In this document: positions 40,904-49,230 of the stretch, in pieces
How the letters are laid out: the number at the start of each line of letters is the position of its first letter
Position numbering within the stretch: position 1 is the stretch's first letter
Assembly (NCBI RefSeq): GCF_023273875.1
Contig: NZ_CP096882.1
Location: 1,116,001-1,180,000, forward strand
Length of the DNA stretch: 64,000 nucleotides
Direction of reading: 5' to 3'
From: Pseudarthrobacter sp. SSS035
GTDB lineage: Bacteria; Actinomycetota; Actinomycetes; Actinomycetales; Micrococcaceae
Notes under the pieces: generated by a model
The model's input: the letters and a program-made list of their open reading frames with translations, nothing else
What the model was told of the DNA's origin: nothing
The model's database searches: none
Program-made: the position numbers and the translations under genes

Positions 40904-41053
40904 AGCAGGAACTGATAACCGCATACCGCCGCTGGCAGCACGAACTGCACCAGCTCAAGCGCCATTTCTCCAGGCGCGGCGACGTAGCACCGTCAAATCC
41001 CCCTTGCAGTCTCTCAGCGCCCCGTCGGCGCCCCTCCCCAGGAGTTGATTTCC

Positions 41054-42394
41054 TTGACCAGATCCATGATTGAAATGCTCACCGAGCGCCGTAACCAGGC
41101 CGAAGCGAAGGCCCGCGCCATCATCGACCGTGCCGAATCCGAGAAGCGCGAGCTGACGCCGGCCGAGAACACCGAATTCGACACCCTCGCTGCAGACATG
41201 GACAGCGTCCGCAGCCACGTCGAACGGCTCCGGTCCTTCAACGACGACGCCGCCAGCATGGCAAGCGCCCTCGGCAACATCCCCGGTGCCCCCGGCAGCA
41301 CCAGCGCTCGCAGCGAGGACCGCTCAGGCCAGTGGATCCGCACTGACACCGGGGCCCCAGCCGCGCTCCGCTCCGGCCAGCGTTTTGAGGACCATGAAAC
41401 CATCCAGGGCAACACAGAACGGGCCTCCGGCGCGGAAGCCGCGGCCCTTGACCGGTACAGCGGCAGCGGCGATATGCTCCGCGCACTGGCCACCACGGGC
41501 GGCGGCTCCGCGGTGGTCCCCACGGTCTGGAATGGCCAGATGATCGACCTGGCACGGAACCACTCCGCGGTAATGCAGGCCGGCGCGTCCATTGTCCCGA
41601 TGCTCGCGAAAACCGTAAATATCGGGAGACTGACCGGTGACCCCACCGCTGCTTTCCGTGCCGAAGCCAGCGCCATAGCCGACTCCACTCCGGTATTTGA
41701 TAACGTCCAGCTCGATTCCAAGACACTCTCGGCCCGCGTAGACGTGTCCATGGAATGGTTGCAGGACTCGGACAACGGCGGCGCTCTCATTGAGAATGCC
41801 CTGGCACAGCAAATCGCCCAGAAAATCGACCTCATTGCGCTTTACGGCGGCATCGTGGCCGGCGCTGGCTCTATCAACCTGCCGACGCCCCCGAACCCCC
41901 GCGGCGTACTCGCTGCACTGAACGCCACCAAGCCAGCCAACGTGCTGGGAGCTGCCACCAACGGCACCATCCAGACCGCCGGCAGCTACTGGAGCGAAGT
42001 GCTGGACACCATCTACACCGTCCGCGACGGGAACGAAACGCCAACCGGCCTGATCTGGAGCACCAAGCTCGCCAGACAGTACGCCAAGGCCACCGACACC
42101 ACCGGCCAGCCGCTCCAGCTGCCGTCCGACGTGGCCGACATCCCCCGCTTTGCCAGCAACCAGATCCCGTCCGGCTACACCCAGGGAACCATGGCCAGCC
42201 GCGCCACTGACCTCTTCGTAGGAGCATGGGACAACCTCCTGATCGGCCAGCGGCTGGGGCTGACGCTCCAGGTCGCCACGGAACTCTTGGCAGCAACAGG
42301 TCAGGTTGCGATCTTCGCCCACTGGCGCGGCGACGTGCAGCCGGCGCGGCCGGGAGCGTTCGCCGTCTACAAGGCCATCCAGGGCGCCGCGTGA
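41054..42394 (+). CDS. HK97-fold phage major capsid protein
   Basis: A 446-residue capsid protein. Residues 1-60 are the helical delta domain (MIEMLTERRNQAEAKARAIIDRAES...), followed by a Gly/Ser-rich linker and the mature HK97 body: GGSAVVPTVWNGQMIDLARN, then the E-loop and P-domain region (RVDVSMEWLQDSDNGGALIENAL) and a C-terminal A-domain (GLTLQVATELLAATGQVAIFAHWRGDVQPARPGAFAVYK). I start at TTG 41054 because AGGAG lies 9 nt upstream; an upstream TTG at 41045 is in frame. No protease is adjacent, so maturation would need a helper phage or another route. Its stop overlaps the next start. Confidence 0.93.
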   Translation: MTRSMIEMLTERRNQAEAKARAIIDRAESEKRELTPAENTEFDTLAADMDSVRSHVERLRSFNDDAASMASALGNIPGAPGSTSARSEDRSGQWIRTDTGAPAALRSGQRFEDHETIQGNTERASGAEAAALDRYSGSGDMLRALATTGGGSAVVPTVWNGQMIDLARNHSAVMQAGASIVPMLAKTVNIGRLTGDPTAAFRAEASAIADSTPVFDNVQLDSKTLSARVDVSMEWLQDSDNGGALIENALAQQIAQKIDLIALYGGIVAGAGSINLPTPPNPRGVLAALNATKPANVLGAATNGTIQTAGSYWSEVLDTIYTVRDGNETPTGLIWSTKLARQYAKATDTTGQPLQLPSDVADIPRFASNQIPSGYTQGTMASRATDLFVGAWDNLLIGQRLGLTLQVATELLAATGQVAIFAHWRGDVQPARPGAFAVYKAIQGAA

Positions 42395-42690
42395 GCCGCA
42401 CAGTGAACGAGGAGCAGCTCGAAGACCTTGGGCTTGACCGCGACGAAGCACGCGCGGTGGCAGTACACCAGGGCGGGCAGGCCAGAACCAGCGAAAGCAG
42501 GATTTGTACCGACTACCTCACCACCGTCCACCCAGACACCGGCTTGGAAGTCACGTATGTGCCAGGTGAGGCCCTGCCTGACTTTGCGCTCGCCGTCCAG
42601 CAGCGCAGGAACGCCCCTCCAGTGCCCGAACCCGTGACGTTCGCCCGCCCTTCAATCAAGGTGGCAATGAAGGCGGATCCGAAGCCGTAG
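42391..42690 (+). CDS. Hypothetical capsid-linked protein
   Basis: A 99-residue protein. GTG start overlaps the capsid stop (GTGA). N-terminus SRTVNEEQLEDLGLDRDEARAVAV; the middle TDYLTTVHPDTGLEVTYVPGEALPDFAL looks like a compact beta domain, possibly capsid-decoration or head-related. Ends with a charged basic tail. No known family recognised. Last gene before the terminator of the capsid module. Confidence 0.72.
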   Translation: MSRTVNEEQLEDLGLDRDEARAVAVHQGGQARTSESRICTDYLTTVHPDTGLEVTYVPGEALPDFALAVQQRRNAPPVPEPVTFARPSIKVAMKADPKP

Positions 42691-42806
42691 CAGACCAGGC
42701 GTCAACGTCACCGCCAGCCGTAACAGCTCATAGCAGCGGCAGGACAGACGGAACGATGGCGGGATAGGTGTCCTTTCGCCCAGTGACCCCGCCAGCGCCG
42801 ACAGCA

Positions 42807-42834
42807 AGGCCCGGACTCCACGGAGTCCGGGCCT
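42807..42834 (+). terminator. Terminator of the capsid module
   Basis: AGGCCCGGACTCC pairs with GGAGTCCGGGCCT over 13 bp, downstream of the last island gene. Confidence 0.75.
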
Positions 42835-42902
42835 CAGCTGCATCCGAACTTAGCGAAAAGGGCGAATTAAGTTGAGGCCATGGCAGCGACCCGCGCTCGC
42901 CG

Positions 42903-42933
42903 TGGGCACATCGTGGGCACATTTTGGGCACAT
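42903..42933. promoter_or_regulatory. Right arm-type integrase sites
   Basis: Three TGGGCACAT copies start at 42903, 42914 and 42925, spaced exactly 11 bp, 84 bp before attR. Sequence, orientation and spacing match the left arm; the flanks also match over about 30 bp. Confidence 0.7.
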
Positions 42934-43016
42934 CGGCCATGAAAACAGGTGATTTCAGGTGATGAAATTCCCCGGAATCTAGCGGTTTTCCTTGCCAGCA
43001 ATGACGCGGGAGAGGT

Positions 43017-43052
43017 TTCAAATCCCACCGTCACCGCCAATTGGCAAGGCCC
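43017..43052 (+). repeat. attR core, 36-bp direct repeat
   Basis: Identical to 34686-34721. It is not part of a complete tRNA; only the T-arm/acceptor end is present. Confidence 0.95.
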
Positions 43053-43084
43053 CTGCTTCCCTTCTAAACAAAGGGAAGTAGGGG
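43050..43084 (+). terminator. Hairpin at the chromosomal side of attR
   Basis: CCCCTGCTTCCCTT pairs with AAGGGAAGTAGGGG (one G-U), followed by TTTGTTTT. Probably the original terminator of tRNA-Ser(CGA) before integration. Confidence 0.75.
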
Positions 43085-43096
43085 TTTGTTTTGCCC

Positions 43097-43200
43097 CAAA
43101 CTTGGCCCCTTGATTTGTTGAGGTTGCCGTACATCGTCGAGCGCGGAACCGGAAGCAGGCCCGCGATGCGTTGGACAATGTGGTCGCCGGCACGTACGCC
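43097..43200 (-). pseudogene. Possible serine-recombinase (resolvase) C-terminal remnant
   Basis: On the minus strand GVRAGDHIVQRIAGLLPVPRSTMYGNLN resembles the C-terminal helix-turn-helix of Hin/resolvase proteins, which read IARLLGVSRSTVYRHL. Only about 35 residues are recognisable; no catalytic serine domain is present. It lies within 50 bp of attR. Assignment is tentative. Confidence 0.4.
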
Positions 43201-43255
43201 GACTGGCGGCCGCCCCGTCGTCGAGGCGGCCGCCAGTGTCAGTGCGCTGCGGGCG

Positions 43256-44035
43256 CTAGTGCTCGGTGCCTGCCGCAGCAGCCTTCCTGGCGTTCTTCTC
43301 GGCGTCCTTCTCGGCGCGCAGAGCCTCCGCCTCGTGCTGCTCCTCGGCTTTTTCCTGGTGGATGACCTCTGCAAGGAGCTTCTCCATCTCCTTGGCCACG
43401 CCGGCCGCTGACGCTGGGTTCTGGCCGGTCACCAGCCGGTCGTCGACCACGACCTTTTCCTCAAAGACACCAGCGGAGACATGGGTGGCGCCCTGTTCCT
43501 CAAGCCGGTCTGCCAAAAAGAACGGGATGACCTTGTCCTTCCCTGCGGCAACCTCCTCGTCGTTCGTGAATGCAGCAACCTTCCTGCCCTCGACCAGCCG
43601 AAAGCCGTTGGCCAACTCGACCTTAAGCAGTCCGGCCGGCCCGTGACAGACAGCGCCCACCACGCCGCCGGCGTTGTAGACGCTGGCTACAAGGTTCTGC
43701 AATCCTTCGCTGTCCGGGAAGTCCCACATGGTGCCGTGGCCTCCCACGAGGAAGACGGCGTCGTACTGGTCGGGATCAACCACGTCGACGCGGGCAGTGT
43801 TGTAGAGACCGGCGCGCGTGGTCTCGTCCTCCGCGAAGGCGACCTGGAGGGGATCTTTTGAGTCCACCTTGTCGCGCGGGGGCTGGCCGCCCTGGATGGA
43901 CGCGAAGTCGACGAAATGCCCGGAATCCTTGAAGACCTTCCAGGGATGTGCAGCCTCGGCCACGTTGTATCCGGTCTTCTCTCCGGTATCGCCGATCTCG
44001 GAAACGCTGGTCAGTACCATGAGGATTTTCTTCAT
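43256..44035 (-). CDS. DJ-1/PfpI-family protein (Hsp31-like)
   Basis: A 259-residue class I glutamine-amidotransferase-like protein. The nucleophile elbow is VGAVCHGPAGLL with the reactive cysteine. The upstream GGHGTMWDFPDS is typical of the Hsp31/glyoxalase-III-like branch, which acts as a glutathione-independent methylglyoxal hydratase or chaperone. A charged coiled-coil tail (HQEKAEEQHEAEALRAEKDAEKN, in parts) extends beyond the domain and is unusual. Start ATG 44035, with GGAAGGAG 8 nt upstream. Confidence 0.88.
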   Translation of the reverse strand: MKKILMVLTSVSEIGDTGEKTGYNVAEAAHPWKVFKDSGHFVDFASIQGGQPPRDKVDSKDPLQVAFAEDETTRAGLYNTARVDVVDPDQYDAVFLVGGHGTMWDFPDSEGLQNLVASVYNAGGVVGAVCHGPAGLLKVELANGFRLVEGRKVAAFTNDEEVAAGKDKVIPFFLADRLEEQGATHVSAGVFEEKVVVDDRLVTGQNPASAAGVAKEMEKLLAEVIHQEKAEEQHEAEALRAEKDAEKNARKAAAAGTEH

Positions 44036-44145
44036 GAAGTGCTCCTTCCGTCTAACTTCCACCCTACGCCCAGCCCAATTCGGGCATGCCGCTGACCCCA
44101 ACGCCTGTCGACATTGGGGTCAGCGATCGGCTTTATTCGAGCACG

Positions 44146-46173
44146 TCAGCGCCTCGGGTGGTCGTCGATCCGAACGAGGTTGCGGCCGCGCATGGTGTAG
44201 AGGTAGCCGTTCTCATCGTTGGTGATGTGGGATCCGCTGTACCAGCCGCCTTTGGTGTCCGCGAGCACGGTGGCTACTTCGAACGTCTTGGGGTCGAGAC
44301 GGAACACGTTGGTGTCCGAGACGCCGTAGATCACGCTGCGGTTGGCTACCAGGGCACCGAACCCATAGGACAGGGAGCTGATGTCGGCCTGGTGCACCAG
44401 TGTGCGTGTGGGGATGTCGATGACGAAGATGCCACCCTTCCGGGTTAGCCCGTACAGGTTTCGCCCCTGGATGGCGAGTGCGGAAATGCCCGCCCCCGTC
44501 CCGGGTTCGATCCTCCAGAGCTCCTTGCCGGCAACCGGGTCGAAGGCGACGATGGTTCCCGGACCGTCCAGTGTGGGGAGGCCGCCGCCGAGGTAGGCCA
44601 CTCCGTCGCGGGTGGCCACGGCGCGCAGGAGCTGGCGGTTGTCAATCGGGTTGATGAAGCACTGCTTCGCCCCGCTGGTGGGATCGTAGGTCCAGAAGGA
44701 CCCGCCGCCCTCGGTGTCGGACTGCGCGGCGACCAGCATGAGCTTGTTGACCTCGTCCCAGCAGACGTCGAGCGGCCGGTTCTGCGCGCCGGGAAAATCG
44801 GCGGCCTGGTGGATCGGCTGGCCGCTGCGCGGATCGTACTTCCAGATGCCCTGCGAGCTGTACTGGCCGGTGTAGAGGACTCCGTCCACAATCACGGCGT
44901 CCTTGGCCTCGCCCTGGGACTGCAGGTTAAGCACGTCACCGGTGGCGAGCGAGTGGCGGGCGATCACGCCATTGCCGCCTGCGTAGGCGAATCCCGCGCC
45001 TGCCGCAATGCCCATGACCGTCTGCGGAGTGGCGGAGGCCCCGGCTTCGCCAAGGTCGGTGACGGCCATGCTTCCCGTGCCGGGGTCGATCTCGGCCACG
45101 AAGCCGTAGCCCGAGGTGGCCAGGAGCTTGTTGTTCCGGGCGTCCACGCCCCAGATTTCGCCGAGGGACGGGCCGTTGAGCGTCAGCTGCGAGACCGAAT
45201 TGGAGGCCACGGAGTACACGCAGATGCCCGTTTCGTTGGCGAAGTAGACCTTGTCGCCGATGCTCGTGAAGTTCTTGGCGGTCTTGCCGATGGACGTCGC
45301 CACGGAATAGGAGGCGAGGTTGTCCAGGCTAAGGAGAGCTACCTTGGACTGTTGGGTCGACGCGGCGGAACTGACCAGGAGTTTGTCTCCCAGGATTGCC
45401 AGTTCCCGGATGCTGGGATCGGCCAGCATCTCCGAGGGGGTGACGTTCGCGAAGGTTCGGGTGGCGCGGCTGTACACCCAGAGGCACGCCCGCCCCGCGC
45501 TGCCGCCGCCGCCGAGCGTGCTGCCGGCGCCAAAGAACACTGTGGTATCCGTGGCCGCAACCGCGCGCGCCAGCGTGGCGCCTGTATCGGGGATCCCCAG
45601 GCTGATGACTTGGCCGGTCGCGGGGTTGTACTCCCACAGCGCCGGCTTGGTGGGACTGCCGCCGCCCACCGCGTACACGCGGCCGTTCGGTGCCACGCTG
45701 AGGTCGCGGACGTCGCGGTCACCGATCCGGCCGATCGGTGTTGCCTTCGTGGACAGGGTGGCCAGGTCCCAGCGGTAAAGGTTCGGCAGGGTGCCAACGG
45801 CATTCTGGAGGACACCGGCGTACAGGTAGCGGCCCGTGGAATCGGCCGCCAGGGCCTGAATGCTGTAACCCGTGTCCAGTACGGTCTCGCCGACTACCTT
45901 GCCCGTGGGCACGTGGAAAGCGACGATGCGGACGGGATCGAGGTTGCGGGAACCGATGTAGACGATGTCGCCGACCAGGATCGAACTCATCAGCGAGAAC
46001 TGGACCACCGCTGGTCCCAGGTCGATGATTTCGGTGGTGTGGCGCCCGCTGCGCTGGGCGGACAAATCCGCGGCGGCCGCCGGTCCGGACGTTGGCAGGC
46101 CAAGCGCGGCGGCCAGACCTGCCGCACCGCCTGCCTGCAAGATGGCTCGCCTGCTGATCTGTGGGTTCTTCAT
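44146..46173 (-). CDS. Tat-exported beta-propeller protein
   Basis: A 675-residue secreted protein. The N-terminus KNPQISRRAILQAGGAAGLAAALG is a twin-arginine signal with hydrophobic core. The rest consists of repeated four-stranded blades with W/Y-D/N-P-x-T-G signatures (WEYNPATGQV, WKYDPRSGQP, WTYDPTSGAKQ), as in PQQ/YVTN-type propellers. No PQQ ligand set or catalytic motif is apparent. It is the last minus-strand gene of the amino-sugar locus after a terminator, so it may be separately transcribed. A polysaccharide-binding or lyase-accessory function is plausible (inference). Confidence 0.83.
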   Translation of the reverse strand: MKNPQISRRAILQAGGAAGLAAALGLPTSGPAAAADLSAQRSGRHTTEIIDLGPAVVQFSLMSSILVGDIVYIGSRNLDPVRIVAFHVPTGKVVGETVLDTGYSIQALAADSTGRYLYAGVLQNAVGTLPNLYRWDLATLSTKATPIGRIGDRDVRDLSVAPNGRVYAVGGGSPTKPALWEYNPATGQVISLGIPDTGATLARAVAATDTTVFFGAGSTLGGGGSAGRACLWVYSRATRTFANVTPSEMLADPSIRELAILGDKLLVSSAASTQQSKVALLSLDNLASYSVATSIGKTAKNFTSIGDKVYFANETGICVYSVASNSVSQLTLNGPSLGEIWGVDARNNKLLATSGYGFVAEIDPGTGSMAVTDLGEAGASATPQTVMGIAAGAGFAYAGGNGVIARHSLATGDVLNLQSQGEAKDAVIVDGVLYTGQYSSQGIWKYDPRSGQPIHQAADFPGAQNRPLDVCWDEVNKLMLVAAQSDTEGGGSFWTYDPTSGAKQCFINPIDNRQLLRAVATRDGVAYLGGGLPTLDGPGTIVAFDPVAGKELWRIEPGTGAGISALAIQGRNLYGLTRKGGIFVIDIPTRTLVHQADISSLSYGFGALVANRSVIYGVSDTNVFRLDPKTFEVATVLADTKGGWYSGSHITNDENGYLYTMRGRNLVRIDDHPRR

Positions 46174-46227
46174 TGAACATCCTTTTACTCGTTGGGGACG
46201 AAGGGAGGAGATGGATTCAGGGGGTTC

Positions 46228-46271
46228 GACGGCGGCACCCGCGCCGGTTTCAAAAGCCGGGTGCCGCCGTC
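46228..46271 (-). terminator. Terminator behind the ABC/dehydrogenase operon
   Basis: GACGGCGGCACCC pairs perfectly with GGGTGCCGCCGTC. It lies 40 nt after the dehydrogenase stop on the minus strand. Confidence 0.75.
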
Positions 46272-46310
46272 GGGCTCTGCTTTCGCAGGGTGCCCTGACC
46301 GGCTGCTTGA

Positions 46311-47324
46311 TCAGGCGGTGTAGGCCAGGTCCTCGACCTGGACGGGGAAGCGCAGCGGCTCGCCCCGGGAAACGCGGTGGGCTTCGGCCACGGCGGTGGC
46401 GGCCAGCCGCTCCAGTTCATTGCCGAGGGATCCGGCAAGGTGAGGGGTCAGCAGAACGTTGGGGTTGGTGTAGAAGCCCGAGTCCGCGGGCAGGTCCCAG
46501 GGCGTGGTGACGTCCAGGATGGCAAACAGTTCGTGCCGTTCCAGTCGCGCCAGGAGTGCGTCCTGGTCCACCAGCTCGCCGCGGGCGGTGTTGATGAACG
46601 TGGACCCGGTCCGGAGGCGCGCTATGAGGTCGGCATTGATCAGGTTCAGGGTGGAGGGAAGCGACGGTGCGTGCAGGGACACGACGTCGCTGCTTTCCAC
46701 CAGTTCCGCCAGGCCCACCACCTGCACTCCGAGGGCAGCGGCATCCTGCGGGGTCAAGTAGGGGTCGGCCACCACGACGTCGAGGTCGTACGGCTCGAGC
46801 AGGCGGATGACGTGCCTGCCTATTTTGGACGCACCGATGATGCCCACCCTTTTGCCATAGTTGCCCATGTCAGGGAACAGTTGGTCCGGCTCGATGGGTG
46901 ACTTTTCGGTGTGCAGCGTCCGCGCGATCTGCAGGACCCTTTTGTTGGCCAGCAGGATCATGGCCAGCGCGTATTCAGCCACCGGGATGGCGTTGGCGTC
47001 TGCTGCCGTGCTGACCTGGACGCCCCGGGTCCAGCACTCACTGTCCACATGGTGCTTCACGGTCCCGCCGGCGTGCAGGATGTGGCGCAGCCGTGGGGCG
47101 GCATCCAGAACGGCGGCATCCACGGTGGGGCAGCCCCATCCGGTGATGAGGATGTCGGTTTCGGCGAGCAGCCCCAACGAACGGGATGACGTGAAGTCCT
47201 CCATGGGCTCCTGGCTCAGGAGCCGCAGGTCAGGGTTCAGGGATTCCAAGCGCTGGGTGGAGAAGATCCTCGGGGCTACGCCGGGGCCCATGGCAAGTGC
47301 TACGTTCAGGATTTTGGGGCTCAT
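46311..47324 (-). CDS. D-isomer 2-hydroxyacid dehydrogenase family protein
   Basis: A 337-residue NAD-dependent dehydrogenase. The Rossmann motif is GIIGASKIGRHVIRLL, the substrate/NAD Arg is in NTARGELVDQDALL and the catalytic His in LTPHLAGSLGNE. The usual catalytic Glu (DVFExEP) is not conserved: the sequence reads LDVTTPWDLP. The ATG at 47324 overlaps the permease stop (ATGA); an upstream extension in frame is antisense shadow. In this operon it could oxidise or reduce a sugar-acid intermediate. Confidence 0.88.
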   Translation of the reverse strand: MSPKILNVALAMGPGVAPRIFSTQRLESLNPDLRLLSQEPMEDFTSSRSLGLLAETDILITGWGCPTVDAAVLDAAPRLRHILHAGGTVKHHVDSECWTRGVQVSTAADANAIPVAEYALAMILLANKRVLQIARTLHTEKSPIEPDQLFPDMGNYGKRVGIIGASKIGRHVIRLLEPYDLDVVVADPYLTPQDAAALGVQVVGLAELVESSDVVSLHAPSLPSTLNLINADLIARLRTGSTFINTARGELVDQDALLARLERHELFAILDVTTPWDLPADSGFYTNPNVLLTPHLAGSLGNELERLAATAVAEAHRVSRGEPLRFPVQVEDLAYTA

Positions 47325-48247
47325 TTGACGGCTCCCGCGGTCAGTCCGGACTTCCAGAAGCGTTGCAGCATGATGAACGCCAGCAGGAGCGGAATCACGG
47401 AGAGCAGCGAACCTGTGATCACCAGGGGGACGAACTCGGGCTGGGGGACCGCGTAGCCCTGCCAGATGGAGATGCCCACGCTGACCGGCAGCAGCTTCTG
47501 GTCCTGGAGCATCACCAGGGGAAGCATGAAGTTGTTCCATACCCCAACGAACTGGAACAGGGCAATGGTGATGTAGCCCGGCATCATCATGGGCAGGCCC
47601 AGGGAGAAGAAGGAGCGGATGGGTCCGGCGCCGTCCACGCGCGCTGCCTCCAGCGTCTCCATGGGGACATAGGAAGCGGCATAGACGCGGGCCAGGTACA
47701 CACCGAAGGGGTTGCACAGGACGGGGATCAGGACGGCCCAGATGGTGTTGGTCATGCCCACCACCGATGCCAGCAGATACATGGGCAGCACCGTTGCCGT
47801 GTTGGGAATCAGGACCCCAACCAGCACGAATCCGAACAGCGAGTCCTTGCCGCGGAACTGGAACTTGTCAAAGGCATAGCCGGCCATGACGGAGATGAGG
47901 CTGCCAACGACGGCGCCGACGCCCGCATACAGGACGGAGTTGCCCATCCAACGGAAGAACATTCCTCCGTCCTGGGCTGCCACTGCGGCGATGTTTTCGA
48001 AGAGGGCAAAGTTGCCCAAGGCGTAGGCGCTGGTGCCGTAGAGGTCTGCGGCGTTCTTGGTGGACGCAACGAGCAGCCACAGGACCGGAACCACCATGTA
48101 GAGGGAGCCCAGGATCAGCAGTCCGTTGACGGTGAATTTGCTGGCGAAACCGCCTTGGCGTGCCGTGAAATTCTGGCGCGGCGCGGGTTTCGTACCGGCG
48201 CGCTTGGGCGTCTTTTTCCGGGAGAGGGGCAGGGTATTGGTGCTCAT
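47321..48247 (-). CDS. ABC sugar transporter permease (MalG/UgpE type)
   Basis: A 308-residue inner-membrane permease with six helices. The EAA loop is ETLEAARVDGAGPIRSFFSLGLPMMMPG, the contact site for the ATPase. N-terminal 35 residues are basic and cytoplasmic. Start overlaps the preceding permease stop by 4 nt (ATGA). With the binding protein it forms a CUT1-type importer for oligosaccharides or amino sugars. No ATPase gene is present in the locus, as is usual when an MsiK-like shared ATPase is used. Confidence 0.93.
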   Translation of the reverse strand: MSTNTLPLSRKKTPKRAGTKPAPRQNFTARQGGFASKFTVNGLLILGSLYMVVPVLWLLVASTKNAADLYGTSAYALGNFALFENIAAVAAQDGGMFFRWMGNSVLYAGVGAVVGSLISVMAGYAFDKFQFRGKDSLFGFVLVGVLIPNTATVLPMYLLASVVGMTNTIWAVLIPVLCNPFGVYLARVYAASYVPMETLEAARVDGAGPIRSFFSLGLPMMMPGYITIALFQFVGVWNNFMLPLVMLQDQKLLPVSVGISIWQGYAVPQPEFVPLVITGSLLSVIPLLLAFIMLQRFWKSGLTAGAVK

Positions 48248-49176
48248 GATTTGTTCATCCTGGAACTGAATCGGGTGACAACCAGGGACAGGATTGCTGC
48301 CAGCCCGGCAATGATGATCGAGGCGGCTGCGGCCTGGTTCAGGTTGTGTCTGATGAAGGCGGCGTCATAGGCCCACATGTTGGGTACCCAGGTACTGGTA
48401 ATGGACGGGGTTGCCTTGGCGATGATGGAGGGCTCCGTGAAGAGCTGCAGGGTTCCGATGATGGTGAACAGCATGATCACGCTCAGCGCCGGCAGGATGA
48501 GCGGGAACTTGATGCTCAGTGCCGTCCGGATTTCGCCTGCACCGTCCACCCGCGCCGCTTCCAGGATTTCCCGTGGAACGGCCTGCAGGGCGGTGAACAG
48601 GATGATGACGTTGTAGCCGGTCCATTCCCACACACCGATATTGGCGATTGCCGGAAGGACCATGTGTGCATCCAGGAAGTTGATCTGGATACCGCCGCCC
48701 TGGAGCGCCTGTACCAGCGGGCTGATGCCCGGAGTGTAGAGGTAGGCCCAGATCAGGGCCGCGATGACGCCGGGCACGGCGTGCGGAAGGAAGACGAGCA
48801 GCTGGAACAGCTTGCGTGCCCGGGCGACCGTTGCATCCAGGAGGAGCGCAAAGATGACCGCGCCGCCCACCATGCAGGGAATGTAGATCAGGCAGTACAA
48901 GCCAAGCCGGGCGATGCCGCTGACGAACGATTCCGACTGCAGGACCTGCAGGTAGTTCTCGAGTCCAACAAAGGCCGTCTTGGCTTCACCGAAACCGAGG
49001 CCCGACTTCTGCTGTGCATAGAAGCTCAGCACAATCGCGTAGATGACCGGTGCCACCATGGCGATGGCAAAGACACCAAAGAACGGGACCAGGAAGAGCG
49101 CTGCGGTCCTGCCGCCGGTTCCTGAGACTGCACTGCGCTTGCTGCGCGGAACAATGGTGAGGGCCTGAGAGGCCAT
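48244..49176 (-). CDS. ABC sugar transporter permease (MalF/UgpA type)
   Basis: A 310-residue permease with six helices and the EAA loop REILEAARVDGAGEIRTALSIKFPLILP. It pairs with the downstream MalG-type permease to form the transmembrane channel. Start ATG 49176 with GGAGAT 6 nt upstream, 54 nt after the binding-protein stop. Part of the regulated amino-sugar operon. Confidence 0.94.
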   Translation of the reverse strand: MASQALTIVPRSKRSAVSGTGGRTAALFLVPFFGVFAIAMVAPVIYAIVLSFYAQQKSGLGFGEAKTAFVGLENYLQVLQSESFVSGIARLGLYCLIYIPCMVGGAVIFALLLDATVARARKLFQLLVFLPHAVPGVIAALIWAYLYTPGISPLVQALQGGGIQINFLDAHMVLPAIANIGVWEWTGYNVIILFTALQAVPREILEAARVDGAGEIRTALSIKFPLILPALSVIMLFTIIGTLQLFTEPSIIAKATPSITSTWVPNMWAYDAAFIRHNLNQAAAASIIIAGLAAILSLVVTRFSSRMNKS

Positions 49177-49230
49177 GATGATCTCCTAACTGACTGGGCT
49201 GCCTCCGCAGAGGCAGCCCAGGGGGTGTAA

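Larger units (their letters stand above)
42691..43016. other. Right-end non-coding region of the island
   Basis: About 325 bp from the last gene to attR. It contains a terminator, three arm-type integrase sites and a short AT-richer stretch. No gene. Confidence 0.7.
34686..43052. mobile_element. 8.4-kb integrated phage-satellite-like island at tRNA-Ser(CGA)
   Basis: The island is bounded by a perfect 36-bp direct repeat. Order: integrase and XRE repressor (minus strand), then excisionase, a CxxC protein, a second tyrosine recombinase, a zinc-finger-like protein, small proteins, a GC-rich repeat region, a small protein, a gp10-like tail-completion protein, a hypothetical, an HK97 major capsid protein and a final small gene (all plus strand). 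Divergent early promoters lie at 36600-36700. No terminase, portal, capsid protease, tail tube or replication protein was recognised. All reading frames are intact and mostly coupled, which argues against simple decay. Confidence 0.9.

Noticed and set aside
41054..42394. Encapsulin rather than phage capsid protein
   Set aside because: 446 residues with a delta domain and linker fits a phage major capsid protein; encapsulins are about 260-300 residues, lack the delta domain and have cargo genes next to them.
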